Positions 53,373 through 62,083 of a stretch of 64,000 nt of DNA are shown one piece after another; positions within the stretch are counted from its first letter, which is position 1; each line of letters begins with the position of its first letter. The stretch spans positions 1,178,001 through 1,242,000 of the forward strand of contig NZ_CP019728.1 in assembly GCF_002005405.1 (NCBI RefSeq), given 5' to 3'. The notes under the pieces are model-generated. The model was given only the letters and a program-made list of their open reading frames with translations. It searched no databases and was not told where the DNA came from. This stretch comes from Jeotgalibaca dankookensis. GTDB taxonomy: Bacteria > Bacillota > Bacilli > Lactobacillales > Aerococcaceae. The position numbers were made by a program, and so were the translations under genes.

Positions 53373-54686
53373 ATGGCTACATTACAGGAAAAACGCGTAA
53401 ATTTCAACTCAAACATGGTCGTAAATAATACGGGCGGAAATCTTTCCACCGATTCTGGGCTGATTTTGGTAAAAGAATTCATGGATTCCATTGGCTTCTC
53501 AACATTAGCTACCCATTCTCTCACCTTCCAGGACAACCGACACTACTGGCATCATGACAACATTTCCTTGCTGGAGCAACTCTTGTTCTAGTTGATTGCC
53601 GGATACGCTACGGATTCTTCCGCCAATTTACTGAAGGAAGATCCTATTTTCCGTTTGGTGCTTGATAAGGACGGGATTGCATCGCAAGCGTCTCTTTCTC
53701 GGTTCTGGGACCGAATAACGGAGGCAACCATCTCCCAATTCCAAAGCCTGAATCAAGCCATAATTGATAAAGCGCGGACGAAACGGAATGCGACCGAACT
53801 CATCATCGATTTGGATTCCACTCATTCCGATACATTCGGTAATCAAGAGGCTGCCAACTACAATGCCCACTATGGCACGAACGGGTACCATCCCTTGGTC
53901 GCTTTCGATGGCCTAACGGGTGATTTCCTGAAAGCAGAACTTCGTTCTGGCAATGTTTATACCTCAAATGGGGTGAAAACATTTCTGGAGTTAATGCTGG
54001 AGCATTACAGCCACACCCTCCCGTGCACCGATATCATGGTGCGTGGAGATAGCGGATTTGCGACACCGGAAGTCTATGATACCTGTGAAACCTACAAAAG
54101 TTATTATGTGATTCGCCTCAAGGCGAATGCGAAACTGGCCAAGTTGGCCGAATCTTTCGTCTTGATCGGCGACGACCATCCCTGGGAACACCGGGAAGTC
54201 TACTATTACTCGACAACCTATCAAGCCAGCAGTTGGGAAAAAAAGAGGCGTGTCTGCATCAAATCGACACGCGATGCAGGGGAATTAACGTTTCGCCATG
54301 AATACTTGGTGACGAACTTTTCGGAGAATGTATCCGCCAAAGTAATGTTCCAGCTGTACCACAAGCGTGGCACCATGGAGAATTATATCAAGGAAGCGAA
54401 GAACGGTTTCCATTTCGACAAGACGGATAGCTCCTGTTTTCTGGAAAACCATGGCCGGATGATGGTAAGCCTCTTGGCTTACAACCTGGTCAACTTCATG
54501 AAAACAATCTGTTTACCGGCGAAAGAAGCGGCCTTCCAAGTAGACACCTTGCGCCTGCGCCTCTTCAAAGTGGCTGGCAAGCTGGTCCGCAGCGGCCGAA
54601 AGTTGTTTTTGAAGACGAGCTCTTCCCATGTCTACCAAAACCTGTTCTACCACTTATTGGACAAAATCCAGCAACTCTGTTGGTAG
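53373..54686 (+). pseudogene. IS1380-family transposase interrupted by one amber codon
   Basis: The N-terminal part (MATLQEKRVNFNSNMVVNN, TDSGLILVKEF) runs to a TAG at 53589-53591. The same frame then continues for 364 codons with DDE-type motifs LIIDLDSTHSDTFG, VRGDSGFATPEVYD, YVIRLKANAKLA and MENYIKEAKNGFHFDKTDS (final Glu). Reading the TAG as CAG gives HDNISLLEQLLFQLIAGYAT, as expected for the family, so this is a single C-to-T nonsense change and no frameshift. The start is ATG 53373 after AAAGGGG. Without suppression the element cannot move by itself. Confidence 0.9.
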
Positions 54687-54983
54687 GGCCGAGAGCCAAC
54701 TGAAATTTTAAAAAAATTAATGAATTCCAAGGGGATCGTGCGCCCAAAAACCGGAAGTTTTTCGTACTGATTCTTGAACGCAAACAAAATTTGAAACAAT
54801 GGTGCGATTCACATTCGGAATACAATGATAAAAAAGTATAAACCAACGGTTTTCCTAAATTAATAAGGAAAATTTAGAAGTATGAATAATTCAGGGTAGT
54901 AATAGATTAATAATATGATTCTTAAAGGATGATGAAACGTTATGGTAGGTGAGAGAGAATAAAGAGTGAAATGACTGGACGCA

Positions 54984-55304
54984 ATGAGCGCCGCTTATTC
55001 TGATCTCGAAGTGAATAAGAATCCTTATATACACCAGTTGCTCTTTAGTCTAGCAAAGCAGCTGAGTAAAGGAAAAGATGCCCATGCCGTGTACCATCAT
55101 CTTCGCCAAGAACTTCGAGGCTATACCTTGGGAAATCGTTTGAAGATGCCTGAGGCAAACTATATGAGTTGGCACGAGATAACCAACAAGATGACAGGAA
55201 AAGTTATTTTAAACCCTTTTGGAAAAAATAACGGGCAGGTTAGTATGATAGCAATCAAATCTTTACACTCTTTTTTATCAGTGAAGTATCATCTCCCTTT
55301 TTAA
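54984..55304 (+). CDS. EntA-immunity-family bacteriocin immunity protein (orphan)
   Basis: 106 residues, helix-rich and charged. SAAYSDLEVNKNPYIHQLLF closely follows the start of pediocin-like (class IIa) immunity proteins such as the carnobacteriocin B2 one (SEAYKDPEVKANEFLSKL), and the rest fits a four-helix bundle. Such proteins protect the cell by binding the mannose-PTS receptor when bacteriocin is present. The ATG lacks a good ribosome binding site and a stop lies four codons upstream, so the true N-terminus may be lost or the start may be weak. No class IIa precursor gene was found nearby. Assigned from memory of the family. Confidence 0.6.
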   Translation: MSAAYSDLEVNKNPYIHQLLFSLAKQLSKGKDAHAVYHHLRQELRGYTLGNRLKMPEANYMSWHEITNKMTGKVILNPFGKNNGQVSMIAIKSLHSFLSVKYHLPF

Positions 55305-55444
55305 TGTGTGTATCAAATGAAGGTAGGTATTTTAATAGTCTGAAAATAAGAAACATTTTATAGAACTTACTTTTTTCAATTTTATACAATTTGTTATCTT
55401 TTTATTGAGTATTTTTGCAGTTTAAATTAAAAAAACTTAACTCT

Positions 55445-55618
55445 TTAAACTACTAAAAGTAGAAATTGTTCTATCAAGAAAGAGAAAATCCCAACAAAGA
55501 GCCCTGCGAAAATGGCTCTGTACAGTATATGAAGATCAGGCCAATATTTATCCATGATTAAATTATAAATGGTGAGAGAAATTCCTATACCTAACCCAAA
55601 TCGCCAGTTTATCTTCAT
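55445..55618 (-). CDS. Small membrane protein, 57 residues
   Basis: Not recognised. MKINWRFGLGIGISLTIYNL leads into a first hydrophobic segment and GLFVGIFSFLIEQFLLLVV forms a second, joined by a short loop with DKYWPD. AAAGGAGAG lies 7 nt upstream of the ATG at 55616-55618, and the stop is at 55445-55447, so translation is likely. Two-helix proteins of this size occur near bacteriocin and immunity genes, but no function is claimed. Confidence 0.6.
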   Translation of the reverse strand: MKINWRFGLGIGISLTIYNLIMDKYWPDLHILYRAIFAGLFVGIFSFLIEQFLLLVV

Positions 55619-56289
55619 GGTACAACTCTCCTTTTAGTAGCAAAAATTTATTAAACCTTGTTTAAAAATTCTATTCTGTGTGAAAATTCCTACGAAATTT
55701 TAAAATTCATTGCGCTCCTGTTTAGACAAAAAATTGATTCTATCTTAATTCATTACTCTAGCTATTGTGTTTTTCCTTTTTCATACTTAATCTATTTTGC
55801 TCTTAGGTTACATCTTTCAGATAATATGCAATCCTGACTTGGTGAAAGTACTCATGGCGGTAATAGTAGCACACATACCTTCTGGTGACGAACGATTTAT
55901 CCAAAGAAATTCAACGTGCTTAATACGCTATAAAGTAAACCTGAGAGTCCTATTATTCCTAAAAAGAATCCATAGCCAGTTCAAAATTGTTTCTTCATTG
56001 TATATTCTTCATCTCTTTTTTTACCGACACTATTCCACTTCTATTTTTGATCAAAATATCGTAAGCGAAATTCATTATACGAGTTTTTCGTAGTTAAAGT
56101 TAAGATAAACTCAGTTTTCATAATGATTAAACTTACTAAAATGACCACACATTCACCTAATAAAGTATAAAAGATGATATGGTTTCTCTTATCTTATTTT
56201 CTATTTTAAATATTCTGCTTCATTATGAGATTATAAAGCACTATGATTACCCATACATTTATGTTGGAAGAATCAAAATCTACTAAAAA
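55619..56289. other. Gene-poor stretch with a possible small relic
   Basis: No intact gene. On the minus strand 55998-55897 reads MKKQF, stop, TGYGFFLGIIGLSGLLYSVL, a short membrane-type peptide with an in-frame TGA where Trp would fit. Otherwise AT-rich with no structure noticed. Confidence 0.4.
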
Positions 56290-57189
56290 TCATTCCCCAT
56301 CAAGCACCTTTTCTAAGCTTTCTCTTATTAGATCAGTATCTTCAGGATGATCCAGTTCTAATCTACCTGCTTCAGCATTTGCTGCTGAAAAAGGTGTTTG
56401 CACAGATTGTTTCATTTTAGGATCTTCAATAGAGTCAATATAATTCTTTTGTTTATGCCATGCTTCTTTGATGGAATTATAGTATTGGTCGTTTTCTAGA
56501 GCCTCTTCTGATTCAGATTCCATTGAATTTTCAGTATTTTGTGAATCTGGTTGTTGAATATACTCTATCATATGATTATAATCTAAATCTTCTGAACCTG
56601 GGTTTTTATCAAAATCTCGAGTCGCTATAGAGATAGTCTTTTCTTGATTATAAAAGAGATAATAACTATCTCCTACTATTTGTAGCGAATCTGTTTGGTT
56701 TTCTAGAAGTTCAATTTTCACCTCAGTATTAACCTTTATTTTTCTTTCTTTCCCATTGTACCCAATAAGAGAGATGTCTTTAGTAGCTATTTCATTAATT
56801 GAAATCGGATAAAATATATCTTTTTCATTTGAAGAAAAATAAATACCTTTTCCAAAACTATTTAAATCTTTTAGGTTTACAATAATTGTAGTAGGGACAT
56901 TTTTTTGATTGCTGATAAAATTAAGCCTGTAAAGAGGCTTCTTGTTTGTATCATCTCCATTGAAGTTTTCTTCTTGTACAAAGTCATCTAAGTTTACTGC
57001 ATAAGGAAAATTTTGTGTCGCCTCTTTACTGCTTGTACTGACTTGCTCAGAGCTTTCCATTGAGGTAGAAGCAATTGATGATTCAGCAGTAGAAAGTGAT
57101 GAAGTTGAGTTAACGTTCTCTGAATTTTCATTACTTGAACAAGCCGTTAACAACATGAGGCTACATACTAGCATTAGATATTTTTTCAT
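56290..57189 (-). CDS. Putative lipoprotein of unknown function
   Basis: About 299 residues. The signal peptide MKKYLMLVCSLMLLTACSSN ends in the lipobox LTAC, so it should be a membrane-attached lipoprotein. A Ser/Thr/Glu-rich linker (about residues 20-70) follows, then a domain of beta strands (YRLNFISNQKNVPTTIIVNL, DSLQIVGDSYYLFYN) and a helical C-terminus (SIKEAWHKQKNYIDS). Family not recognised. The frame is open to 57294, but AAAGGAAGTGGAAC precedes ATG 57189. No operon partner. Confidence 0.75.
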   Translation of the reverse strand: MKKYLMLVCSLMLLTACSSNENSENVNSTSSLSTAESSIASTSMESSEQVSTSSKEATQNFPYAVNLDDFVQEENFNGDDTNKKPLYRLNFISNQKNVPTTIIVNLKDLNSFGKGIYFSSNEKDIFYPISINEIATKDISLIGYNGKERKIKVNTEVKIELLENQTDSLQIVGDSYYLFYNQEKTISIATRDFDKNPGSEDLDYNHMIEYIQQPDSQNTENSMESESEEALENDQYYNSIKEAWHKQKNYIDSIEDPKMKQSVQTPFSAANAEAGRLELDHPEDTDLIRESLEKVLDGE

Positions 57190-57510
57190 TAGTTCCACTT
57201 CCTTTATATGGAAAATATCACAAAAAACTGTAAAAATCAAAACTTGGAATAAATAGATAGTAAAACTCATTTTAGAAAAAGCCTTTACTCGCAAAAGAAA
57301 AGATATTTTAGGTAAATAGCTTCTAATTCCTTATGGTAAACGTAACTTATTTACAAATAATAAATCGATATTTATATATAAGTTACCATCTTAAGGTTTG
57401 AGTTAGGTATGACGTCATATTTATTAGAATATTTTATTACGCCCTTAATTAGCATTTTCTAGTTTGACATAAGTCTAAAACTAAAGTCGTTAAGACTAAC
57501 TCGCGAAGAT
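57190..57510. other. Intergenic region
   Basis: AT-rich promoter and leader region of the lipoprotein gene; no ORF or stable hairpin seen. Confidence 0.4.
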
Positions 57511-57877
57511 TTACCATTTAAAAAATTTAGCAAGTATAAACATAATTGTCCAAATCACTAAACCAGATGCAACAAAAATCGCAAATACTTGAAGAACATC
57601 TTGTAGAGACGTGACGGGATACCAACCACTTAATAAAAGAATTGGAAAAAGTGTCCCTAGCATGATTGAGAAGTGAATAGCACTTTGCTTTGCTAAACTC
57701 CATTGATCAATATTGTAAATAACAGTTGTTGAACCTAAAATCAGTAGAACGAACCCTCCAAAAAATAGGTTTCTAGCCTCTAAGATTTCACTTTGTAAGT
57801 AAAGAGCTAAGGCAAAAGCCTCTATAATTATAAAAGGGATACCACCTCTTAAAAGACTTTTTTTTAATCAATGTCAT
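57511..57877 (-). pseudogene. DUF3021 family membrane protein, frameshifted
   Basis: The minus strand starts ATG ACA TTG ATT and a run of eight A. In that frame translation soon stops, but with one A fewer it reads MTLIKKSLLRGGIPF and continues to the stop at 57511 through FGGFVLLILGSTTVIYNIDQWSL, AIHFSIMLGTLFPILLLSGW and FAIFVASGLVIWTIMF. This has four membrane segments, as in DUF3021. The ribosome binding site GAGGGGG is present. DUF3021 genes normally follow a LytTR regulator gene; none is next to this one. Could be a sequencing error in the T8 run at 57858-57865. Confidence 0.75.
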
Positions 57878-57973
57878 TACTAAACCCCCTCTTTTTTTAG
57901 TATACATGAGTTTGTCTCAATCCTTATTATGACAAACCCATTTATCGAATTTAAAGAAATGGTTCCATATTTT

Positions 57974-58432
57974 TTATAAATATTTTTTTATTTCATTTAG
58001 CTGCCATTTTCGTTCAAGAGTAATTGATTCTAAACTATTAGAATTCATTAGTCCTATTGTCTTTACTGCATAATCTGAAGCGACCATTGCATGTTCTTTC
58101 ATGTGTCCACTTCCTACTGCTTGACCAACGACTCTTAATGCCGTTTTGTTTATTTCTAACTCACTGTCAAGCGCGAGTTTGTGGATTTTGAAACCTGCTT
58201 GTCTTATGTCTATAATTCTGGCTTCTTTTATTTGCCACAATTCATTGATTCTAAATCCTTCTTTTATCTCGGGTACGGCTTCATAATCTATATTAACAAC
58301 TTTTAATATATGCTTTGCTATGGATAGAGACCATTTTGCTGCATCTATCTGATTCATCTTTTCATATCTTTCATCAATTTCTTTTCTGAGCTCACTATTA
58401 TCTATTATTTTTAATTTTAATCTCGTTGGCAT
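57974..58432 (-). CDS. Putative immunity protein (Imm5-like)
   Basis: About 152 residues, all helical. QIDAAKWSLSIAKHIL and AGFKIHKLALDS...TALRVVGQAVGSGHMKEHA, and the end ERKWQLNEIKKYL, follow the pattern of the family annotated as putative immunity protein in polymorphic-toxin and contact-inhibition systems (Pfam Imm-5). The start is ATG 58432 with GGAGG 8 nt upstream. No toxin gene is adjacent. The function in this cell is inferred. Confidence 0.6.
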   Translation of the reverse strand: MPTRLKLKIIDNSELRKEIDERYEKMNQIDAAKWSLSIAKHILKVVNIDYEAVPEIKEGFRINELWQIKEARIIDIRQAGFKIHKLALDSELEINKTALRVVGQAVGSGHMKEHAMVASDYAVKTIGLMNSNSLESITLERKWQLNEIKKYL

Positions 58433-58525
58433 ACACACTACCTCCTTGAAGACAAACAACTTTAAAAATACATTTGCTCCATTCTTACTGGAACATACTC
58501 ATACTTAAATGGTTTATTCGAAAGC

Positions 58526-58638
58526 TTAAAATATTTGTTTACTTAGCCAGTGAACCATTTGATTTTCTCGTTCCACAATGTTTTTTTCTTTATAGTTTCC
58601 TAATTCAATTTCTTATTCCGTATATATTTTTTGCTCAT
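58526..58638 (-). pseudogene. Relic of a small protein gene
   Basis: CGGAGG and ATG 58638 lead into MSKKYIRNKKLN and a stop. One base off, the frame reads IELGNYKEKNIVERENQMVHWLSKQIF to a stop at 58526. The two parts look like one gene of about 38 codons split by a 1-base deletion. No family recognised. Confidence 0.4.
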
Positions 58639-58695
58639 GTCGTAACCTCCGATTCCAAACCGTTCCATTGGAGTATAACGAAAAACAGATAAAAA

Positions 58696-58745
58696 TAACC
58701 CGAAAACGAGAACACTCTTTTTTTGAGTGTCTAATTTTCGGGTAT
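58696..58745 (-). terminator. Terminator of the flavin oxidoreductase gene
   Basis: ATAACCCGAAAA...ACACTC pairs with GAGTGT...AATTTTCGGGTAT around a T7 loop. Confidence 0.75.
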
Positions 58746-58769
58746 GGATTTAAAAAGAATAGGATTAAA

Positions 58770-59917
58770 CTATTTTTTTAATTCTTCTAGATATTCAATT
58801 CCTGGTAATGGCGGTAACATAACGCCTTCGCTCGTATACCATTCAATTAATCCGGCCGGTAAAGCGAGAGAATCTACTCGATCTTTTTTAATCGATAAGA
58901 CAATCTCATCCGATCTGTCCTCTTTAATTTTTAAGGTAAATTCTGGATCAATCAACGCACTTCGACCAATAGCCACTAGGTCGCCATGGTTCAAGGCATC
59001 CAAAGCATCATCTGCTGAGAATATTCCCGCAATAATCATCACCGCTGCCCGGTCACCGACTGTTTCCTTAATCGTTTTACCAATCGGCATATTGGTTCCG
59101 ACGCTTTCTGCATCATATTTAGTAAAGAGTGATACATGGACATAGTCAATCTTAAAATCAACAATTCGATCAATTAGTTGTTGTGCATCGCCTAAACGAT
59201 AACCAACATTCTCGCCATGTATTTCTTCCGGAGTGATTCGGTAACCAATAATGAAATCTTCTTTATCACTATTCTCAGCCACTTGTTTTACTTCTTTCAC
59301 CACAGCTAATGGGAAGTTCATCCGCTTCTCAAGTGTGCCGCCCATTCGTCTTCGCGCGTATTCGAGTAGGAAGAAAAGAACTGTTGGATGAGGTAGTGAT
59401 TGGCTCCATGGATTTCCACGCCGTCAAAACCTGCTTTAATAGCCCGTTCAGTCGCCTCCCCAAATTCTTTGATAATCGTTAAGATTTCTTCATGGCTAAG
59501 CTCTTTTGGCGTATAAGGTAAAAATGGAAAATCAATCGCACTTGGTGCCACTACTTGACCGTATGATTCATACGCAGCAATTGCTTCACGTCCAGCATGA
59601 TGCAATTGTAAGATAGCCTTATTTCCGTCTTTTTTCATGGTCTCAGCTAGTTTTTTGAGTCCCGGAATAATCTCATCGGTAGAGACATTGATTTGCTTTT
59701 CAGCGCCTCGTCCACCTTTACTAACTGAAGCTGCTCCTGTAATAAGCATGCCTGCTACTTGAGACCGCTTGTCAAAATAGCTCAAATCTTCTTCGGTAAT
59801 TTCTCCCTCAGCCGTTGACGCTAGCACAAGCATTGGTGACATAGCGATTCGGTTGGGCAGTGTAGCGCCATTAGGTAATTTAAATGATTCGAGTAAAGCT
59901 TTGTAGTTATTTGTCAT
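58770..59917 (-). pseudogene. NADH:flavin oxidoreductase (old yellow enzyme family), frameshifted
   Basis: Two adjacent frames together make one OYE-type enzyme. The first (59917 down to about 59340) has LPNRIAMSPMLVLA, LQLHHAGREA, FDGVEIHGANHYLIQQFFSS and the active-site and FMN-binding features. The second continues GGTLEKRMNFPLAVVKE through AIGRSALIDPEF to 58770. The junction reads DEWAAHL in one frame and WGGTLEKRM in the other. The family motif is W-GG-S/T-LEKR, so one G is missing in the run complementary to 59341-59343. AAGGAGAAAAT precedes ATG 59917. Real decay or a base-calling error. Confidence 0.87.
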
Positions 59918-59937
59918 TTATTTTCTCCTTAGCTAAT

Positions 59938-60177
59938 CTATATTTTTTCCGATGCTAATTCAATACTACTACAAAAGAATCATAATTAATAAGTATTAGA
60001 CCTCGGGAACAAAATCCTTACCGGCTCCTTCTGACAGTTTGCAAGCCTTTGGTTCGTTTTCTTTGTTCATTATGATATCAAAGATAGAATCCTTTCAGCG
60101 GAAGTATGAAAGCAGAATCCAGAATATAAGGAGAGTAGTTATAGTTCTTTAAAGTATGGTGTACTTGTTAACTAACT
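59938..60177. other. Intergenic region
   Basis: Contains a minus-strand 24-codon frame (MNKENEPKACKLSEGAGKDF...) near 60003-60075 with no usable ribosome binding site, not called as a gene, and the decayed 5' end of the ASCH relic on the plus strand. Confidence 0.35.
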
Positions 60178-60468
60178 GTGAAAAATATCAAAACAGCTAC
60201 AGCTTCTGCGTACGATCTATACGCAATAGACAACGACCCACTGCCAAAAATAATCGATTTTAATACTATATTAGATAGTGAAAATGACGCTGTTTGTATA
60301 ACAAAAACTACTAAAGTTGCGATTGTTCCGTTCCTTGAAGTTTCTGAGGAACACGCATTTAAAGAAAGAGGAAGAGATCACTAGGTTTATGGAGTAGATA
60401 ATATTGAAATTAGTGATAATACACCTGTTCTTTACGAAGAATTTAATGTCATTTTAAATAATATATGA
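60178..60468 (+). pseudogene. ASCH-domain protein relic
   Basis: IKTATASAYDLYAIDNDPLP, DSENDAVCITKTTKVAIVPF and EVSEEHAFKE are the core of an ASCH domain (putative RNA-binding/modifying beta barrel). The frame hits TAG at 60382-60384, then continues in phase to NTPVLYEEFNVILNNI, the usual C-terminal strand. The stretch between (GEGDRSLEYWR in homologues) is missing. The N-terminal 40 or so residues are also absent: stops occur just upstream and the GTG at 60178 lies within the domain. Clearly dead. Confidence 0.75.
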
Positions 60469-60540
60469 AATCTTGTAGAATTATGTTTTCAGAATCTTAA
60501 TAAATAATTTATTCATGAAATTTTTTAATGAGGTGCTTAT

Positions 60541-60709
60541 TTATTTTGGTCTTCTTTTTTCTTCAATAATCATAAAAATTAAATTTGCAGCAAATAAAAC
60601 AAGAAAAATCCGCTCAATTTTATAAGATTCATCCCAGATCATGCTAACAATAAGAAGGCTCAAGATAAGAAAAAGCTGTATAATTACTGGTAATCGCAAT
60701 TTTTTTCAC
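60541..60709 (-). pseudogene. Small membrane protein gene with a probable 1-base shift
   Basis: GGGGG and GTG (60707-60709) are followed by a run of seven A. With six A the frame reads MKKLRLPVIIQLFLILSLL and runs to the stop at 60541 through IERIFLVLFAANLIFMIIEE, a 55-residue protein with two hydrophobic segments. As sequenced, the GTG frame stops early; a TTG inside could still start the hydrophobic frame. No family recognised. Confidence 0.45.
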
Positions 60710-60744
60710 CAATTTCCCCCTATTTATCTAATTCTATTCCAGTT

Positions 60745-60996
60745 CTAGTCTTTCGATACTCTATTCTTAGTAAAATTAGTTACAATCAACCTTACCCCTG
60801 CATATGAAAGTACCCATATCATAAAGTCTATTAAAAAAGGTATTAAATCAAAGCTATCTTGCCAAGGATTAAAGGAGAACCCAGTATAGGTTATAAAGAA
60901 CCCACGAATTAAATTTGCTATGATAAACGTAATTGAGATTATAATCAGTTCTTTTTTCATTTTTAGCCACCCCAATATTTCATTTAATGTTTCCAT
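60745..60996 (-). CDS. Small membrane protein, 83 residues
   Basis: Not recognised. Two hydrophobic segments (LIIISITFIIANLIRGFFIT and IPFLIDFMIWVLSYAGVRLI) separated by FSFNPWQDSFD. ATG 60996 has AAAGG 6 nt upstream; a second ATG at 60960 is possible. It overlaps the end of the next gene by 13 bp, so the two were once coexpressed. Confidence 0.6.
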   Translation of the reverse strand: METLNEILGWLKMKKELIIISITFIIANLIRGFFITYTGFSFNPWQDSFDLIPFLIDFMIWVLSYAGVRLIVTNFTKNRVSKD

Positions 60997-61190
60997 ATAG
61001 AACCTTTATTATTTTGATAGTCTGTTTGCTTTTTGTGCTTGAGTTCTAAAATTATAGGTAGAATATTTAATAAAATCGATAAAGATACTAAAACCCAAAA
61101 TGCGATGCTCATGGTAGGTACGACATCGGATAAAGCAGTCCAATCCTCGACGTTAACCCAGTTAGATACCATGCTGTAACTGGCAGTCAA
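60984..61190 (-). pseudogene. 3' part of a small membrane protein gene with damaged 5' end
   Basis: The frame from TTG 61190 (MTASYSMVSNWVNVEDW, then a hydrophobic segment SIAFWVLVSLSILLNILPII and a charged tail) has no ribosome binding site and continues upstream in phase as IFISIIGLSFTILTL. A plausible beginning, with GGAGG and YRWLLFGVITVLATF, lies one frame away at 61220-61290. The gene, about 110 codons, therefore seems split by an indel near 61240. Function unknown. Confidence 0.45.
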
Positions 61191-61451
61191 GGTTAATATC
61201 GTAAATGATAAACCGATTATAGAGATAAAGATTTATAAATGTCGCTAATACAGTAATAACACCAAATAGTAACCACCTATAAACAACCTCCAATTTTTTT
61301 GTTTTCTTTTAATTATTATAGCGCAAATAACTTTTAATCTCGTACCTTTAAAGAGAGCTGAATCGGATTTGTATAGATTTATTTATATACAAAAAAAATA
61401 GTACAGAATTCACTCTATACTAGTCGTGTCGTTCCTTGTATCGTTTTTCTA
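61191..61451. other. Intergenic region and decayed 5' end
   Basis: Contains the out-of-frame start of the gene at 60984-61190 and AT-rich spacer; nothing else seen. Confidence 0.35.
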
Positions 61452-61898
61452 TTAATCAACTTTAGTGATAGGAATCATTATATCTAAAATATTTTTGGCC
61501 TTGTAATGTTCAATCATAGGAAGTGACCATTCAATCGATTCTTCATAGTTACGAATCAAAAAATCATATGCTGGTCCTATTTTTTCATACAGTTCCGGTG
61601 GATTAAATTTGAGCCGTAATCGAATGTAGACTCCGCCTTCAAAATCAAATTGCTTCAATCCGAAATTCTCTCCGTTATCTTCATCCAAAACAAGCGAACA
61701 GACGCGATAAATGTTACTGTTACTATAGTCGAATCCATACATTTTACGTCCTGTTAAGGAAGGAAAGTGCTCTTCAAATTTCGGTCAAGCATTTTTTTGG
61801 TTCTTGATATCATTTGACACTTCCATGTAAAGAAGTTTCATACTTTTTACCACAATCTTTTGAACAATACCTAACTCTGTTTGTACTGTTTTATCCAT
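61452..61898 (-). pseudogene. GyrI-like/effector-binding domain protein with an in-frame stop
   Basis: GGAG 8 nt before ATG 61898 starts MDKTVQTELGIVQK. Codon 38 is TGA (61785-61787), and the same frame resumes PKFEEHFPSLTGRKMYGFDY and runs to the stop at 61452, 148 codons in all. FDFEGGVYIRLRLKF, IGPAYDFLI and IEHYKAKNILDIMIPI fit the GyrI-like small-molecule-binding domain of AraC/MerR-type effectors. Trp is the natural residue at codon 38, so TGG to TGA is the likely change. A shortened product from ATG 61742 is possible but lacks a ribosome binding site. Confidence 0.65.
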
Positions 61899-61932
61899 TC
61901 TTTTTACTCCTTTTTATCTAAGATATAACGAT

Positions 61933-62040
61933 TTAATAAGAGATATTCTTATGTGGCAACGCAACTTGGATATGGAAAATATTTTCATTTACACTTGCTT
62001 GGACCGTTCCATCCATTGATTCAACGAATTTTTTATACAT
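61933..62040 (-). pseudogene. Possible C-terminal fragment of a histidine kinase
   Basis: 35 codons, MYKKFVESMDGTVQASVNEN followed by IFHIQVALP, resembling the last strand-helix of a HATPase domain. No upstream remainder and no ribosome binding site. Weak assignment. Confidence 0.3.
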
Positions 62041-62083
62041 TTTTATTAGAGAGAAGTAGGGTCATTTTTTTGACAAAAACTTA

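Larger units (their letters stand above)
53294..54852 (+). mobile_element. IS1380-family insertion sequence with defective transposase
   Basis: Bounds are tentative. The imperfect repeats ACCCTTTGGGTGTAC at 53295-53309 and, inverted, AACCGTTGGTTTATAC at 54836-54851 suggest the ends; no target duplication was recognised. The DNA is clearly richer in G+C than the AT-rich flanks, a sign of separate origin. It contains one transposase interrupted by an amber codon. Confidence 0.65.

Noticed and set aside
53246-53428. 60-codon frame over the IS1380 left end
   Set aside because: Overlaps the hairpin leader and the transposase start out of frame; no protein similarity seen.
54687-54983. Search for a bacteriocin precursor next to the immunity gene
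   Set aside because: No double-glycine leader or YGNGV-type peptide found in the flanking 300 bp on either strand.
55305-56289. CRISPR-like or tandem repeats in the gene-poor stretch
   Set aside because: AT-rich sequence without regularly spaced repeats; no array anywhere in the window.
60003-60075. 24-codon minus-strand peptide MNKENEPKACKL...
   Set aside because: No usable ribosome binding site and too short to support without homology.
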